This document shows positions 35,521 to 44,612 of a stretch of 64,000 nucleotides of DNA, one piece after another. Location of the stretch: assembly GCA_037190485.1 (NCBI GenBank), contig JBBCJB010000019.1, positions 1-64,000 on the forward strand, read 5' to 3'. The position numbers and the translations under genes are program-made. The DNA comes from Parapedobacter sp037190485 (GTDB taxonomy: Bacteria > Bacteroidota > Bacteroidia > Sphingobacteriales > Sphingobacteriaceae). Under the pieces are notes generated by a model. The model was not told the origin of the DNA, searched no databases, and worked only from the letters and a program-made list of their open reading frames with translations. Each line of letters starts with the position of its first letter. Position 1 is the stretch's first letter.

Positions 35521-35976
35521 ATGGCGCTACAGGATAAAATAGACCAAGACATCAAGGCAGCGATGCTGGCAAAAGACAGTGCCCGGCTCCGTGGCCTGCG
35601 CGCCATCAAGGCGGCCATCCTACTCGCCAAGACCGAGAAGGGCCCAGCGGAGGCGTTGACGGAAAGCACTGAAATCGGCGTGCTCCAGAAGCTCGCCAAA
35701 CAACGTAAAGAATCGGCCGAAATCTACCTGCAACAGCGCCGGGAAGACCTGTACCAGATCGAGATGGAAGAGCTGGCCGTTATCGAGGGTTTCCTTCCCA
35801 AACAGCTTGCGCGTGAAGAGATCGAGGCCATCGTGAAAGAACTCATTGACGAGACCGGGGCCACTGGCCCCAAAGACATCGGAAAAATCATGGGTACCGC
35901 CAATCAACGGCTGGCCGGGAAGGCCGATGGCAAAACGATCTCCGAGGTGGCCAAATCTTTACTGGCAGGTCTTTAG
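35521..35976 (+). CDS. GatB/YqeY domain protein
   Basis: A 151-residue protein of the YqeY family, which resembles the tRNA-binding tail of GatB. It starts MALQDKIDQDIKAAMLAKD and has the conserved LPKQLAREEIEAIVKE and GKIMGTANQRLAGKADGK segments. A role in tRNA-dependent amidation is often assumed but not proven for stand-alone YqeY proteins. A -7-like box TACCTTTA lies at 35489-35496. Confidence 0.92.
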   Translation: MALQDKIDQDIKAAMLAKDSARLRGLRAIKAAILLAKTEKGPAEALTESTEIGVLQKLAKQRKESAEIYLQQRREDLYQIEMEELAVIEGFLPKQLAREEIEAIVKELIDETGATGPKDIGKIMGTANQRLAGKADGKTISEVAKSLLAGL

Positions 35977-35985
35977 CCCCCCCAT

Positions 35986-36942
35986 TTATACGACTTTTCG
36001 GCTGCTGATGTCCTTGTCCCGCTCATACGTGGTTATGTGGCGCTCTTTCTTGCTTTCGAAGATGTCATCGATGGTGATCATGATACCCGTTTCCTCCACC
36101 GTGCCGAATTCGTCATTCACCGCCGTGCCGAACGTCTTCATCGTGGAAGAAAGGTTCATATAGGTATTGATCAGCGGCGGAATGTTCTCGCCTAAGCTCC
36201 TCACTTTGCTGTTCAACACTTTGTAGCCTTCCTTGTATTCCAACCCCGTGAAGACATCCCGGAAAGCGGTGGTATCCCCGAAATAACCAAGCGGTTTGAT
36301 GGGCCACACGAGCGCTTCCTTGTCGGGGAAATAGTGGTGCATGAAATAAATGAGCAAATCGCGGGCCTCACGGTTGTAATGCGGATACATCGTCACCTTG
36401 CCGAACAGGTATTTTACATCGGGGTTCAATTTCACCACGGCCCCCAATCCATCCCACAGGTTATCCAACGAAAACAACCCCTTCCGGTTGTCCTTACCCG
36501 GTTGGTAGTTGGGCTGCACGAATGACCGACCCAATTCGATGGTGTAGGGCAAGTAATCGGCGATGAATTTTTGCGAAAAATGGAAGTAATGGGCGGTGGA
36601 GAGATTGATTTCCCCATGACTGTTCACACCTACATCCTTGCACTTGATCAATCGGTAACCTGCGATGATTTCCTCATCTTCGGGATTCCAGGCAATCAGT
36701 TGATCATAAGCATCCGCGCCGACATCGTTTTCGTCCAAATCCAGCGGCTGGCCTGTCCCTCCCCCCGCCGAACGGAAGGTCAATTCCCGCAAACGCCCGA
36801 TTTCCCGTAAGGTCTCCGGGGCTTGGTCGTGGTTCACCAAGTAAATTTCATTATTGCCGTTATTGGTGTAGCGCACAAACGCCTCCTGCGTAAGCTCCCT
36901 TTTTATGGAAATCGGATCGACAGGTGCTATTATTTCTTGCAT
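35986..36942 (-). CDS. glsB: GlsB/OlsB-type N-acyltransferase (glycine lipid synthesis)
   Basis: A 318-residue GNAT-fold acyltransferase of the type that, in Bacteroides, attaches a 3-hydroxy fatty acid to the amino group of glycine. Family features are REIGRLRELTFRSAGGGTGQPLDLDE near residue 50 (shown here in two pieces: REIGRLRELTFR and GGGTGQPLDLDE), the segment ELGRSFVQPNYQ, and the acidic C-terminus. It begins 4 bp after the stop of the PlsC-type gene, the same pairing as glsB-glsA in Bacteroides. The exact amino acid (glycine, ornithine or serine) cannot be read from the sequence. Confidence 0.82.
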   Translation of the reverse strand: MQEIIAPVDPISIKRELTQEAFVRYTNNGNNEIYLVNHDQAPETLREIGRLRELTFRSAGGGTGQPLDLDENDVGADAYDQLIAWNPEDEEIIAGYRLIKCKDVGVNSHGEINLSTAHYFHFSQKFIADYLPYTIELGRSFVQPNYQPGKDNRKGLFSLDNLWDGLGAVVKLNPDVKYLFGKVTMYPHYNREARDLLIYFMHHYFPDKEALVWPIKPLGYFGDTTAFRDVFTGLEYKEGYKVLNSKVRSLGENIPPLINTYMNLSSTMKTFGTAVNDEFGTVEETGIMITIDDIFESKKERHITTYERDKDISSRKVV

Positions 36943-36946
36943 ATGA

Positions 36947-37771
36947 TTAATTTTCAGGAGCTAAGTCGTAAACCATCCTTTTGATTTCCTCAGCCCACTC
37001 CTTTTCACTTTTGGAGCCGTCAAAATACGTATAAGAAATTGGTTTTCCTACACATATGGTCACTTTTTTGTTTTTCTGGGCAAACATTTCATCCGCGAGG
37101 TAAAACATTTCGATGTTTGCCTTGATGCCAAGGAATTCCCTGAAACGAGCGAAATTATAAAAAAAATCGGAGTTTTTGCCTTCGATGTATACCGGCACGA
37201 TATCCTTGCGGTACTTCTTGGCCTTGTTGACGAAACTTTTCTTCCAGTCCAGGTCTTCGATCCGGCCATTGCGTTTACGGGATACCAAACCCGCGGGGAA
37301 CACCAGCAAAGCATGGTCGCGTGCGTACGCTTCCTCGATCTGCTTGGTACCCGTGCGTCCCTGCGTACCATGTTTGTTCACTCCCACGAACAGCGGCTCA
37401 AGATTCTTGATATTCAGCAAGATGTCATTGACAATGAATTTGATGTCCTTTCGATACTTGCCCAAGGCATGCATGAACGCGATACCATCCAACCCGCCCA
37501 ACGGATGGTTGGACGCGAAAATCACCCCGCCCTCCTGCGGGATATCGGCCGCACCGGTCAGCTCCACCCTAACGCCCAGCTCGCCGATCAGCGCATCCAC
37601 GAATGCCAATCCATGCAGGTGGCCGATGTTGTGCATCACCTGGTTGATATCGTCTTCATGGACCACCCGTTCGATGTATCGGAGCACGAAACGCGGCAGC
37701 CAACCGAGCAGCCTTGGGTTCTTCTTCCGGATCACGTCCCTGATGACAATGTATTTTCCGTCGCTTTCCAA
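36947..37771 (-). CDS. glsA: PlsC-family O-acyltransferase (GlsA-like)
   Basis: A 274-residue acyltransferase with the segment NHPLGGLDGIAF, matching the catalytic NHxxxxD of the PlsC family, and FPAGLVSRKRNGR as the second substrate motif. Beside an N-acyltransferase it would add the second acyl chain to a monoacylated glycine (or ornithine) lipid at the inner membrane. Such lipids matter for stress and host fitness in Bacteroides. It is the first gene of a two-gene operon. Confidence 0.82.
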   Translation of the reverse strand: MESDGKYIVIRDVIRKKNPRLLGWLPRFVLRYIERVVHEDDINQVMHNIGHLHGLAFVDALIGELGVRVELTGAADIPQEGGVIFASNHPLGGLDGIAFMHALGKYRKDIKFIVNDILLNIKNLEPLFVGVNKHGTQGRTGTKQIEEAYARDHALLVFPAGLVSRKRNGRIEDLDWKKSFVNKAKKYRKDIVPVYIEGKNSDFFYNFARFREFLGIKANIEMFYLADEMFAQKNKKVTICVGKPISYTYFDGSKSEKEWAEEIKRMVYDLAPEN

Positions 37772-37836
37772 TTTCGTCGCGCTATTTGTTCAGTCCGTCT
37801 TCATCGGCCAAAAGCCAAGGCACGGCAATCAGCAGC

Positions 37837-37844
37837 CAAAAGTA
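37837..37844 (-). promoter_or_regulatory. -7 box upstream of glsA
   Basis: On the minus strand TACTTTTG fits the -7 consensus about 66 bp before the glsA ATG. No clear -33 element is seen. It lies in the 268-bp divergent region 37772-38039, which also holds a rightward -7 box, TAATTTTG, at 37966-37973 for the CBS gene; nothing else is apparent in that region. Confidence 0.35.
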
Positions 37845-38039
37845 GCAAAAGTTCCGGTATTGTCATTCGCTGTTTTTCGTACCACGGCCGCCGAAAATCG
37901 TCGACAAGCCCCCTTGGCGAAAAGAAAATCCACAGAAAATGTCGTCGATGTCATCAAAAGCCACTAATTTTGCCGTGCGATTAAACGATTGTCCGTCTCA
38001 TGCGTCTAACGAAGTAGCAAGGAAACCCAAAGTAAAATC

Positions 38040-38702
38040 ATGAACATCGGCCAACTGATAACAGACGGCAACTACGCGATCGGGCCGACCGACCGCGTTT
38101 CGTATGCCCTGACTAGCATGGCGAATCTTCGCTTGGCTCACCTGCCCGTCGTGAAAGACGACCTCTTCCTCGGACTCGTCTCGTACGATGCGCTTGCCGG
38201 GTTGGCCAATACGCATCACACCATCCAACAGGCAGACATCGCCTATCAACAGGTGCACATCTTCGATACCCAGCATCTCTATGACGCGGTGCTCTTCTTC
38301 CAGATCCACCAGATCGACATCCTGCCGGTATTGGATGACCAACACCTGTACCTGGGTGCCATCACGCCGATTGAACTCATCAACGGCATCAGCCAAGCGA
38401 TGTCGATCCAGCAACCCGGCGGCATCATCGTGCTGGAGATGGGCAATCGCGACAATGCGCTATCGCATATCGCCCACATCGTCGAGGCCGACAATGCACA
38501 GATCCTGAATTCTTACGTCAGGGCGTTCAACGATTCCGCGCGACTGGAAGTGACCATCAAAGTGAACAAATCGGATATATCGGCTATCGTTGCCGCTTTC
38601 CTCCGCCACGACTACACCGTCAAGAAGACCTACAATGACGAGAACAACCGCGATAATTCGCACGATCGGTATGAGCAGCTGATGAACTATATCAATATGT
38701 AG
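38040..38702 (+). CDS. CBS domain protein upstream of nadK
   Basis: A 220-residue protein: two CBS domains (about residues 1-125) and a C-terminal ACT-like region (about 135-200). It ends 4 bp before nadK, and this CBS-nadK order is frequent in Bacteroidota, so it may tune NAD kinase or sense nucleotides. That is inference. Confidence 0.85.
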   Translation: MNIGQLITDGNYAIGPTDRVSYALTSMANLRLAHLPVVKDDLFLGLVSYDALAGLANTHHTIQQADIAYQQVHIFDTQHLYDAVLFFQIHQIDILPVLDDQHLYLGAITPIELINGISQAMSIQQPGGIIVLEMGNRDNALSHIAHIVEADNAQILNSYVRAFNDSARLEVTIKVNKSDISAIVAAFLRHDYTVKKTYNDENNRDNSHDRYEQLMNYINM

Positions 38703-38706
38703 CACC

Positions 38707-39594
38707 ATGAAGATCGCCATTTATGGCCGTGAGTTCAACCCTTCGGTCATCCCCTACGTACAGCACCTGATCGATTCATTGGTGGCCCTCGGAACGGAAC
38801 TATGGATTTACGAAGACTTCCATGAATTCCTGGCCATGCAGCGAGTTACCTGTGGTCAGCCGCTGCAAACCTACACCACCCGCAGCGAGCTGCCCGAAGA
38901 CACGGGCTTCATGCTGAGTTTGGGCGGCGATGGAACCATGTTGGCTGCCGTCTCCATCGTGGGCGATTCCGGCGTACCGGTGGCCGGCATCAACTTCGGA
39001 AGGCTCGGCTTCTTGGCCGACATCAGCAAGGATGACATCGACACTTCGATGGCAGCCATCCTTGCCGGCGAATACAACATCCAAAAACGCACGCTGTTAT
39101 CGGTACATTCCGAACGCACGAACCTGTTCAAGGGCAACCGCTTTGCACTCAACGACATCACGCTGTTCAAAAGTGACAGTTCGGCCATGATTACCGTCAA
39201 CGCCTACCTCAATGGCGAATTGCTGAATGCCTATTGGGCTGATGGCCTCATCGTGGCCACCCCCACCGGTTCGACGGCTTATTCGTTAAGCTGCGGGGGG
39301 CCCATCATCATGCCCGGAAGCGGCAATTTCGTCATCACTCCCATATCGCCTCATAACCTCAATGTTCGACCCGTCGTCATCGCCGATGACATGGAGCTGG
39401 AGTTGGAAATCGAGAGCCGGAGCGGCAAGTTCCTGCTGTCATGCGACTCAAAGACCACTGCCGTCTCGGTCGACACCAAACTGAAGATCAGCAAAGCGCA
39501 CTACCAGGCGAATCTCATCCGATTGAAGGAGTACAGCTATTTCTCCAACCTACGCAATAAATTGCTTTGGGGGCTGGATGCCCGGAATTATTGA
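38707..39594 (+). CDS. nadK: NAD kinase
   Basis: A 295-residue NAD kinase that phosphorylates NAD+ to NADP+. The GGDGT motif (in SLGGDGTMLAAV) and the second nucleotide motif TPTGSTAYSLSCGGPI are both present. Its stop lies within the start region of the DUF6089 gene. Confidence 0.96.
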   Translation: MKIAIYGREFNPSVIPYVQHLIDSLVALGTELWIYEDFHEFLAMQRVTCGQPLQTYTTRSELPEDTGFMLSLGGDGTMLAAVSIVGDSGVPVAGINFGRLGFLADISKDDIDTSMAAILAGEYNIQKRTLLSVHSERTNLFKGNRFALNDITLFKSDSSAMITVNAYLNGELLNAYWADGLIVATPTGSTAYSLSCGGPIIMPGSGNFVITPISPHNLNVRPVVIADDMELELEIESRSGKFLLSCDSKTTAVSVDTKLKISKAHYQANLIRLKEYSYFSNLRNKLLWGLDARNY

Positions 39595-40469
39595 ATCGCT
39601 ATCTTTACCGACTTTTGAAACGGAATCTATATACGGTATGCTACAGGCTGTTGATCGCGATGGTCCTTTCCGGCATCACGGCCTCCCAAGCCCAGGAATG
39701 GGAGTTTGGCCTGCAGGGTGGGGCGTCGGGTTACATGGGCGACTTGAACCCGGAAAATCCGCTTGCCTTCAACGACTGGACCGCCGCGGCAACGATCAAA
39801 TATAACCTCAATGCCACCTGGGGCATCCGCGGCCATTTCACGCACGCGAACACCTTTGCGTATGATGGCGAATCGCAGGCGGTGCAACGGCGCGACCGCG
39901 ACCTCGGCTTCTTCGGAACCATCCAAGAAGCCGCGCTGCTCGTGGATTTCAATTTCTTCCGCTGGCTGCCGCAACGCGGACGGATTGTCTACACCCCCTA
40001 CCTATTCGCCGGGGTGGGCGGCATCGCATTCAACCCAAAGTGGTACTTGCCTTACCAACCGGGCGAGACACCCCAACAGGTAAACCTGCGCGACGTCCAG
40101 ACCGAATACCATGAAACCAATAACCCGCACCGGTACACCAAATACGCCGTCACCATTCCCTTTGGTGCCGGGTTCAAATACAACTTGCGCGGCCCGTGGT
40201 CCGTCGGGGTTGAGCTTGGCTACCGCCTGGCGCTGACCGACTACTTGGACGACGTGAGTGGCAACTATCCCGCCAATCCCGATACACGTCCCGCAACTGT
40301 GCCTTCGCACGTGGAATTGAGCGATTGGCAATACCTCTCCTATCGCAACAAAATCAATGTCGTTCCGGGCTCCCAACGCGGCGATGGGCGCCCATACGAC
40401 TCCTTCATGACCGTTGGCATCACGGTATCCTATACGATTTTCAAGGGCGGCTGCCCCGAATGGCGTTAA
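39567..40469 (+). CDS. porG: DUF6089 / PorG-like outer-membrane protein
   Basis: An up to 300-residue outer-membrane beta-barrel protein of the DUF6089 family, to which PorG of the type IX secretion system belongs. A hydrophobic signal region ends ITASQAQ; the segment WEFGLQGGASGYMGDLNP starts the barrel and the end is TVGITVSYTIFKGGCPEWR. In Porphyromonas porG also sits next to uppS, bamA and two ompH genes, as here. Start is uncertain: ATG 39567 overlaps nadK by 28 bp; a TTG at 39591 overlaps its stop codon and gives a neater signal peptide; ATG 39660 would leave too short a signal. A secretion role is inferred from family and synteny. Confidence 0.75.
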   Translation: MGAGCPELLNRYLYRLLKRNLYTVCYRLLIAMVLSGITASQAQEWEFGLQGGASGYMGDLNPENPLAFNDWTAAATIKYNLNATWGIRGHFTHANTFAYDGESQAVQRRDRDLGFFGTIQEAALLVDFNFFRWLPQRGRIVYTPYLFAGVGGIAFNPKWYLPYQPGETPQQVNLRDVQTEYHETNNPHRYTKYAVTIPFGAGFKYNLRGPWSVGVELGYRLALTDYLDDVSGNYPANPDTRPATVPSHVELSDWQYLSYRNKINVVPGSQRGDGRPYDSFMTVGITVSYTIFKGGCPEWR

Positions 40470-40481
40470 CAAAAAAAACAC

Positions 40482-40489
40482 TACCTTTG
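40482..40489 (+). promoter_or_regulatory. -7 box upstream of uppS
   Basis: TACCTTTG matches the consensus 13 bp before the uppS ATG, after a run of A residues. No clear -33 element is present. It could give the uppS-bamA part of the block its own promoter. Confidence 0.4.
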
Positions 40490-40502
40490 CCCAAAATCAG
40501 GA

Positions 40503-41258
40503 ATGGACCTCAAGGAACTCATCGATAGAACACGGTTGCCCCGGCACGTTGCCATCATCATGGACGGCAACGGGCGATGGGCCAAGGAGCGCGGCAAACT
40601 ACGCGTATTCGGCCACAAAAACGGCGTAGCCGCCGTCCGGGACACGGTCGAAGGGGCGGTCGAGATCGGCATCGAATACCTCACGCTCTATGCGTTCTCC
40701 ACGGAAAACTGGAACCGGCCCAAGCTGGAGGTATCGGCCTTGATGGAACTGTTGGTAAACACGATCAACAAAGAAACCAAAACCCTCATGGAAAACGGGG
40801 TGCGGCTCAACGCCATCGGCAACCTCGACAAACTTCCCGCGAAATGCAACGACCGGCTGCGTCAGTCCATGGAAAAAACGGCGCGAAACACCAATTGCAC
40901 GCTTACGTTGGCCCTGAGCTACAGCGCGCGTTGGGAAATCGCAACCGCCGCCAAACGGCTCGCCGAAGACGTCCAGTCGGGCCTCATCGGCCTAAGCGAC
41001 ATCGATGAAGCCCAATTTGCCCAACGCCTGCAAACCCATGGCATGCCCGACCCCGAATTGCTGATCCGGACCAGCGGCGAACAACGCATCAGTAATTACC
41101 TGCTTTGGCAGCTGGCTTACGCCGAACTGTATTTCACGGATACCCTATGGCCGGCGTTCAGGAGAAGCAACCTTCATGAGGCCATCCTGGCCTACCAAAA
41201 AAGGGAACGGCGCTTCGGCCTCACCAGCGAACAAATCAACGAAAAATTAGCTAAATAG
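40503..41258 (+). CDS. uppS: undecaprenyl diphosphate synthase
   Basis: A 251-residue cis-prenyltransferase making the C55 lipid carrier for peptidoglycan and O-antigen. The substrate-binding IIMDGNGRWAKERG (catalytic Asp21) lies at the N-terminus, followed by LTLYAFSTENWNRP and the C-terminal PDPELLIRTSGEQRISNYLLWQ. Length is normal. It is followed 67 bp later by bamA. Confidence 0.97.
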   Translation: MDLKELIDRTRLPRHVAIIMDGNGRWAKERGKLRVFGHKNGVAAVRDTVEGAVEIGIEYLTLYAFSTENWNRPKLEVSALMELLVNTINKETKTLMENGVRLNAIGNLDKLPAKCNDRLRQSMEKTARNTNCTLTLALSYSARWEIATAAKRLAEDVQSGLIGLSDIDEAQFAQRLQTHGMPDPELLIRTSGEQRISNYLLWQLAYAELYFTDTLWPAFRRSNLHEAILAYQKRERRFGLTSEQINEKLAK

Positions 41259-41325
41259 CAAAAAATCACCTTTTAACAAAAATTAACAACTGTTTGCCGT
41301 ACTTTAGCGGCGATAAATTAGCTAG

Positions 41326-43893
41326 ATGAAGCGTATACTCCTTTTTTCATCCCTTATCCTATCCATGGCGGCAACGTCCGTGGCCCAACAACGTGGAATC
41401 CCGGTCGGCGATTCCGATGAGTTCAGCTACCTCAACCCACAGAATTACATCATCGGCGGCATTACCGTGAGCGGCACGGAATACCTCGACAACGATGTGT
41501 TGATCACGATTTCCAAGCTGGTGAAAGGATCGCGCATCGAGGTACCCAGCGACGCCACGTCAAACGTGGTGAAGCACCTCATGGACCAAGGGCTATTCGA
41601 CGAAGTGGAACTGTACGCCGATGCCGTCAGGAATGACTCCATTTTCTTTAACATCCATGTGGTGGAGCGTCCTCGCCTCACGCGCATCGATATCAAGGGC
41701 CTGAGCAAGACCCAGACCGAGGAGGTCCGGAAAAAACTGAACGAGAATACGGGCAAAATCGTGAACCAAAACTTGATGAACACCACCCGGAACACCATTA
41801 CGCGCCACCTTTCCGAAAAAGGATACCTGTATCCCGATATCACGATGGCTGCGACCAAGGATTCCGCGCAGGTGAACAACCAGATCCTGGTGGTCAATGT
41901 AGACCGAAACCGGAAGGTGCGTGCGCACCGCATCAACTTCACCGGCAACGAAGACTTCTCGCAACGCCAGCTCCGCAAATTCTTCAAAGGCGTTCGGCAA
42001 CGCACGTGGTGGCGGGTTACCGGGCCCGGTAAATTCAAGGAAGACAAATACAAGGAAGCCAAGGAAAACCTCATCTCGAAAATGCACGCACGCGGCTACC
42101 GCGATGCCGAGATCATCCGCGATACCGTATCCAGGTATAACCAGCGCAATGTCATCGTAGACGTTGACCTTTACGAGGGGCCGAAATATTACTTCGGCAA
42201 CATCACCTGGCAGGGTAACGCCAAATTCACGGATTCCATCCTGAATGTGATCCTGGGTATTGGAAAGGGCGAAGTGTTCAGCGAAGAGAAGCTAAACACC
42301 AAATTGATGGGGCCTACGCGCAACAGCGATGACATTTCGTCGCTCTACCTCAATGATGGCTACCTTACCTTCACGGTCGATCCGGTGCAAACCCGGATCT
42401 ACGGCGATACCATCGACCTGGACCTGCGCATCTACGAAGGTGCCCAGTTTACGATCAACAACATTTTGCTGAAAGGCAACGACGTGACCAACGACCGCGT
42501 ATTGCTGCGATCCATCTATACAAAACCGGGCCAGAAATTCTCGAAGGAACTGCTGATGCGCAGTACACGTGAAATCTCGCAGTTGGGCAATTTCGACGAG
42601 CAGAAGACGAACCCGGTGCCCACCAACCTCAACCATGCCGAAGGCACGGTGGACATCGAATACAGCGTGGTGGAAAAACCATCCGACCAGGTGGAATTAT
42701 CGGGCGGCTTCGGCGCGGGCCAGGTTATCGGCACGTTGGGCTTGTCGTTCAACAATTTCTCGACGCGCAACCTGTTCGATCGCAGCGCTTGGAAACCCTT
42801 GCCCCGCGGCGATGGGCAGAAATTGAGCCTCCGCGGACAGACCAGCGGCAAGCGGTACCAATCGTACAGCTTCTCCTTTTCGGAGCCGTGGCTGGGCGGC
42901 AAAAAGCCTATTTATTTCGGTGTAAGTGCCTTTACCTCGTCTTCGTCGTTCGGCGGCTTCGATCCCTGGACCGGAAGGCAAATCGTGGGTGACCGGGATT
43001 TGCAGCGCATCTGGATGAACGGGGTTACGGTCAGCTTGGGTAAACGCCTGCAATGGCCGGACAACTATTTCCAGTTGAATTATTCACTGGGCGTACAGCA
43101 ATACAAATTGCAGAATTACGGCAATTACTTCCTGTTTGACAACGGCACGTCGTACAACATCAACCTCACGCAGGAGCTCAGCCGGAATTCGGTCGACGCA
43201 CCGATTTACCCGACGTCGGGTTCGCACCTGAAATTGACCATCCAGGTCACGCCACCGTATTCAAGCTTCAACAACATCAATTACCCTACCGCGCCGAACG
43301 AGGAGCGGTATAAGTGGACCGAATACCACAAATGGAAATTCGATTCGCAGTGGTTCACGCGGATCACCGGCAAGCTCGTGCTTAAGGCCCAGGCACAATT
43401 CGGCTTCCTTGGTTCTTACAACAGCGTCACCGGCCAATCGGCCTTCGAGCGGTTCAAGCTGGGGGGTGATGGCATGATGGGCTTTGACTTCCTGCAGGGT
43501 TCCGAAATCATCGCCATGCGCGGTTACGCCAACGGGATGGTCATTCCCGACGGCTCGGATGTGAACATCGCCCGTAACTCGGGTAGCCCCATCTACAATA
43601 AGTACCAGCTGGAATTACGCCATCCGGTCATGCTGAATGACCAAGCCACGGTATTCGTGCTGGCGTTTGCCGAAGGTGGGAATACGTGGAACCAATTCCG
43701 TGATTTCAACCCCTTCAAGGTGCGTCGCTCGGTGGGTGTGGGTGCCCGCATCTTCCTGCCGATCTTTGGTCTGCTGGGCATCGATTACGGCCACGCCTTC
43801 GACCCGATCCCGCTTCCGGCCAATATGCGTGGCGTACAATGGCGGCAGAACTTCACCTTCAGCATCATGCAACAAATGGGCGGCTTTAATTAA
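41326..43893 (+). CDS. bamA: outer-membrane protein assembly factor BamA
   Basis: An 855-residue Omp85 protein that inserts beta-barrels into the outer membrane. The signal peptide ends MAATSVAQ; about 430 residues of POTRA repeats follow (for example VVERPRLTRIDIKGLSKTQ), and a C-terminal 16-strand barrel with the conserved segment GGDGMMGFDFLQGSEIIAMRGY ends in FTFSIMQQMGGFN. A TACTTTAG box lies at 41300-41307, within 26 bp of the start. Essential in Gram-negative bacteria. Confidence 0.96.
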   Translation: MKRILLFSSLILSMAATSVAQQRGIPVGDSDEFSYLNPQNYIIGGITVSGTEYLDNDVLITISKLVKGSRIEVPSDATSNVVKHLMDQGLFDEVELYADAVRNDSIFFNIHVVERPRLTRIDIKGLSKTQTEEVRKKLNENTGKIVNQNLMNTTRNTITRHLSEKGYLYPDITMAATKDSAQVNNQILVVNVDRNRKVRAHRINFTGNEDFSQRQLRKFFKGVRQRTWWRVTGPGKFKEDKYKEAKENLISKMHARGYRDAEIIRDTVSRYNQRNVIVDVDLYEGPKYYFGNITWQGNAKFTDSILNVILGIGKGEVFSEEKLNTKLMGPTRNSDDISSLYLNDGYLTFTVDPVQTRIYGDTIDLDLRIYEGAQFTINNILLKGNDVTNDRVLLRSIYTKPGQKFSKELLMRSTREISQLGNFDEQKTNPVPTNLNHAEGTVDIEYSVVEKPSDQVELSGGFGAGQVIGTLGLSFNNFSTRNLFDRSAWKPLPRGDGQKLSLRGQTSGKRYQSYSFSFSEPWLGGKKPIYFGVSAFTSSSSFGGFDPWTGRQIVGDRDLQRIWMNGVTVSLGKRLQWPDNYFQLNYSLGVQQYKLQNYGNYFLFDNGTSYNINLTQELSRNSVDAPIYPTSGSHLKLTIQVTPPYSSFNNINYPTAPNEERYKWTEYHKWKFDSQWFTRITGKLVLKAQAQFGFLGSYNSVTGQSAFERFKLGGDGMMGFDFLQGSEIIAMRGYANGMVIPDGSDVNIARNSGSPIYNKYQLELRHPVMLNDQATVFVLAFAEGGNTWNQFRDFNPFKVRRSVGVGARIFLPIFGLLGIDYGHAFDPIPLPANMRGVQWRQNFTFSIMQQMGGFN

Positions 43894-43894
43894 G

Positions 43895-43928
43895 TTTAAG
43901 TGATATTTAAAAATTGGAACTACTTTTG
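43895..43928 (+). promoter_or_regulatory. promoter of the first ompH gene
   Basis: The -7 box TACTTTTG (43921-43928) and a weak -33 TTTA (43895-43898) are spaced by 22 bp, between the bamA stop and the ATG at 43961. Transcription could start near 43934. Confidence 0.4.
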
Positions 43929-43960
43929 CGTAGCGATAACAATACCAAAATCATAAAACG

Positions 43961-44503
43961 ATGAGCATGAAGAAAATATTAGGGGTTATCGTCTTGTCAG
44001 TGATGGCTTCGTCAGCGGTCTTCGCCCAACGATTTGCCTATGTGGATACGGAATACATCCTGAAACACATCCCCGACTACCTCGCGGCGCAGAAGCAATT
44101 GGACGCCCTTTCGGTACAATGGCAGGACGAAGTGGACAACCGCTTCGCGGAGATCGAAAAGCTTTACAAATCTTACCAGGAAGACCAGGTGCTCCTCAGT
44201 GAGGAGATGCGCCGCAAACGGGAAGACGAAATCGTGCTCAAGGAGCGCGAGGCCCGTGAATTCCAGCGTCAGAAATTCGGCTTCGAGGGCGACCTGTTCG
44301 ACGAACGGGTCAAGCTCGTGCAGCCCATCCAGGATCGCGTGGCGCAAGCCATCCAAGCCATCGCCACCGACCAAAGCCTGGACATCGTGTTGGACAAGGG
44401 CAGTGAGGTGACGTTCCTGTATGCCAACCCGAAATTGGACAAAAGCAACGATGTCATCACCCGCCTGGGATATAAACCCGATCCTTCGCTTGCGGAAAAG
44501 TAA
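43961..44503 (+). CDS. OmpH/Skp-family periplasmic chaperone (first copy)
   Basis: A 180-residue OmpH/Skp protein that holds unfolded outer-membrane proteins for BamA. A signal peptide ends SSAVFAQ; the mature protein starts RFAYVDTEYILKHIPDY and has a long charged coiled coil (about 45-120). ATG at 43967 is an alternative start. It is the first of two such genes next to bamA. Confidence 0.93.
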   Translation: MSMKKILGVIVLSVMASSAVFAQRFAYVDTEYILKHIPDYLAAQKQLDALSVQWQDEVDNRFAEIEKLYKSYQEDQVLLSEEMRRKREDEIVLKEREAREFQRQKFGFEGDLFDERVKLVQPIQDRVAQAIQAIATDQSLDIVLDKGSEVTFLYANPKLDKSNDVITRLGYKPDPSLAEK

Positions 44504-44612
44504 ACCGTTTCGTATCATTGCGGGATTTTTAGCGAAATAGTCAAAACAACAGGAAATCATATAGTCAAAAAGCCCGGGGTAAGCTAAATGGCCCCAACAA
44601 GTAAAAATCAAA

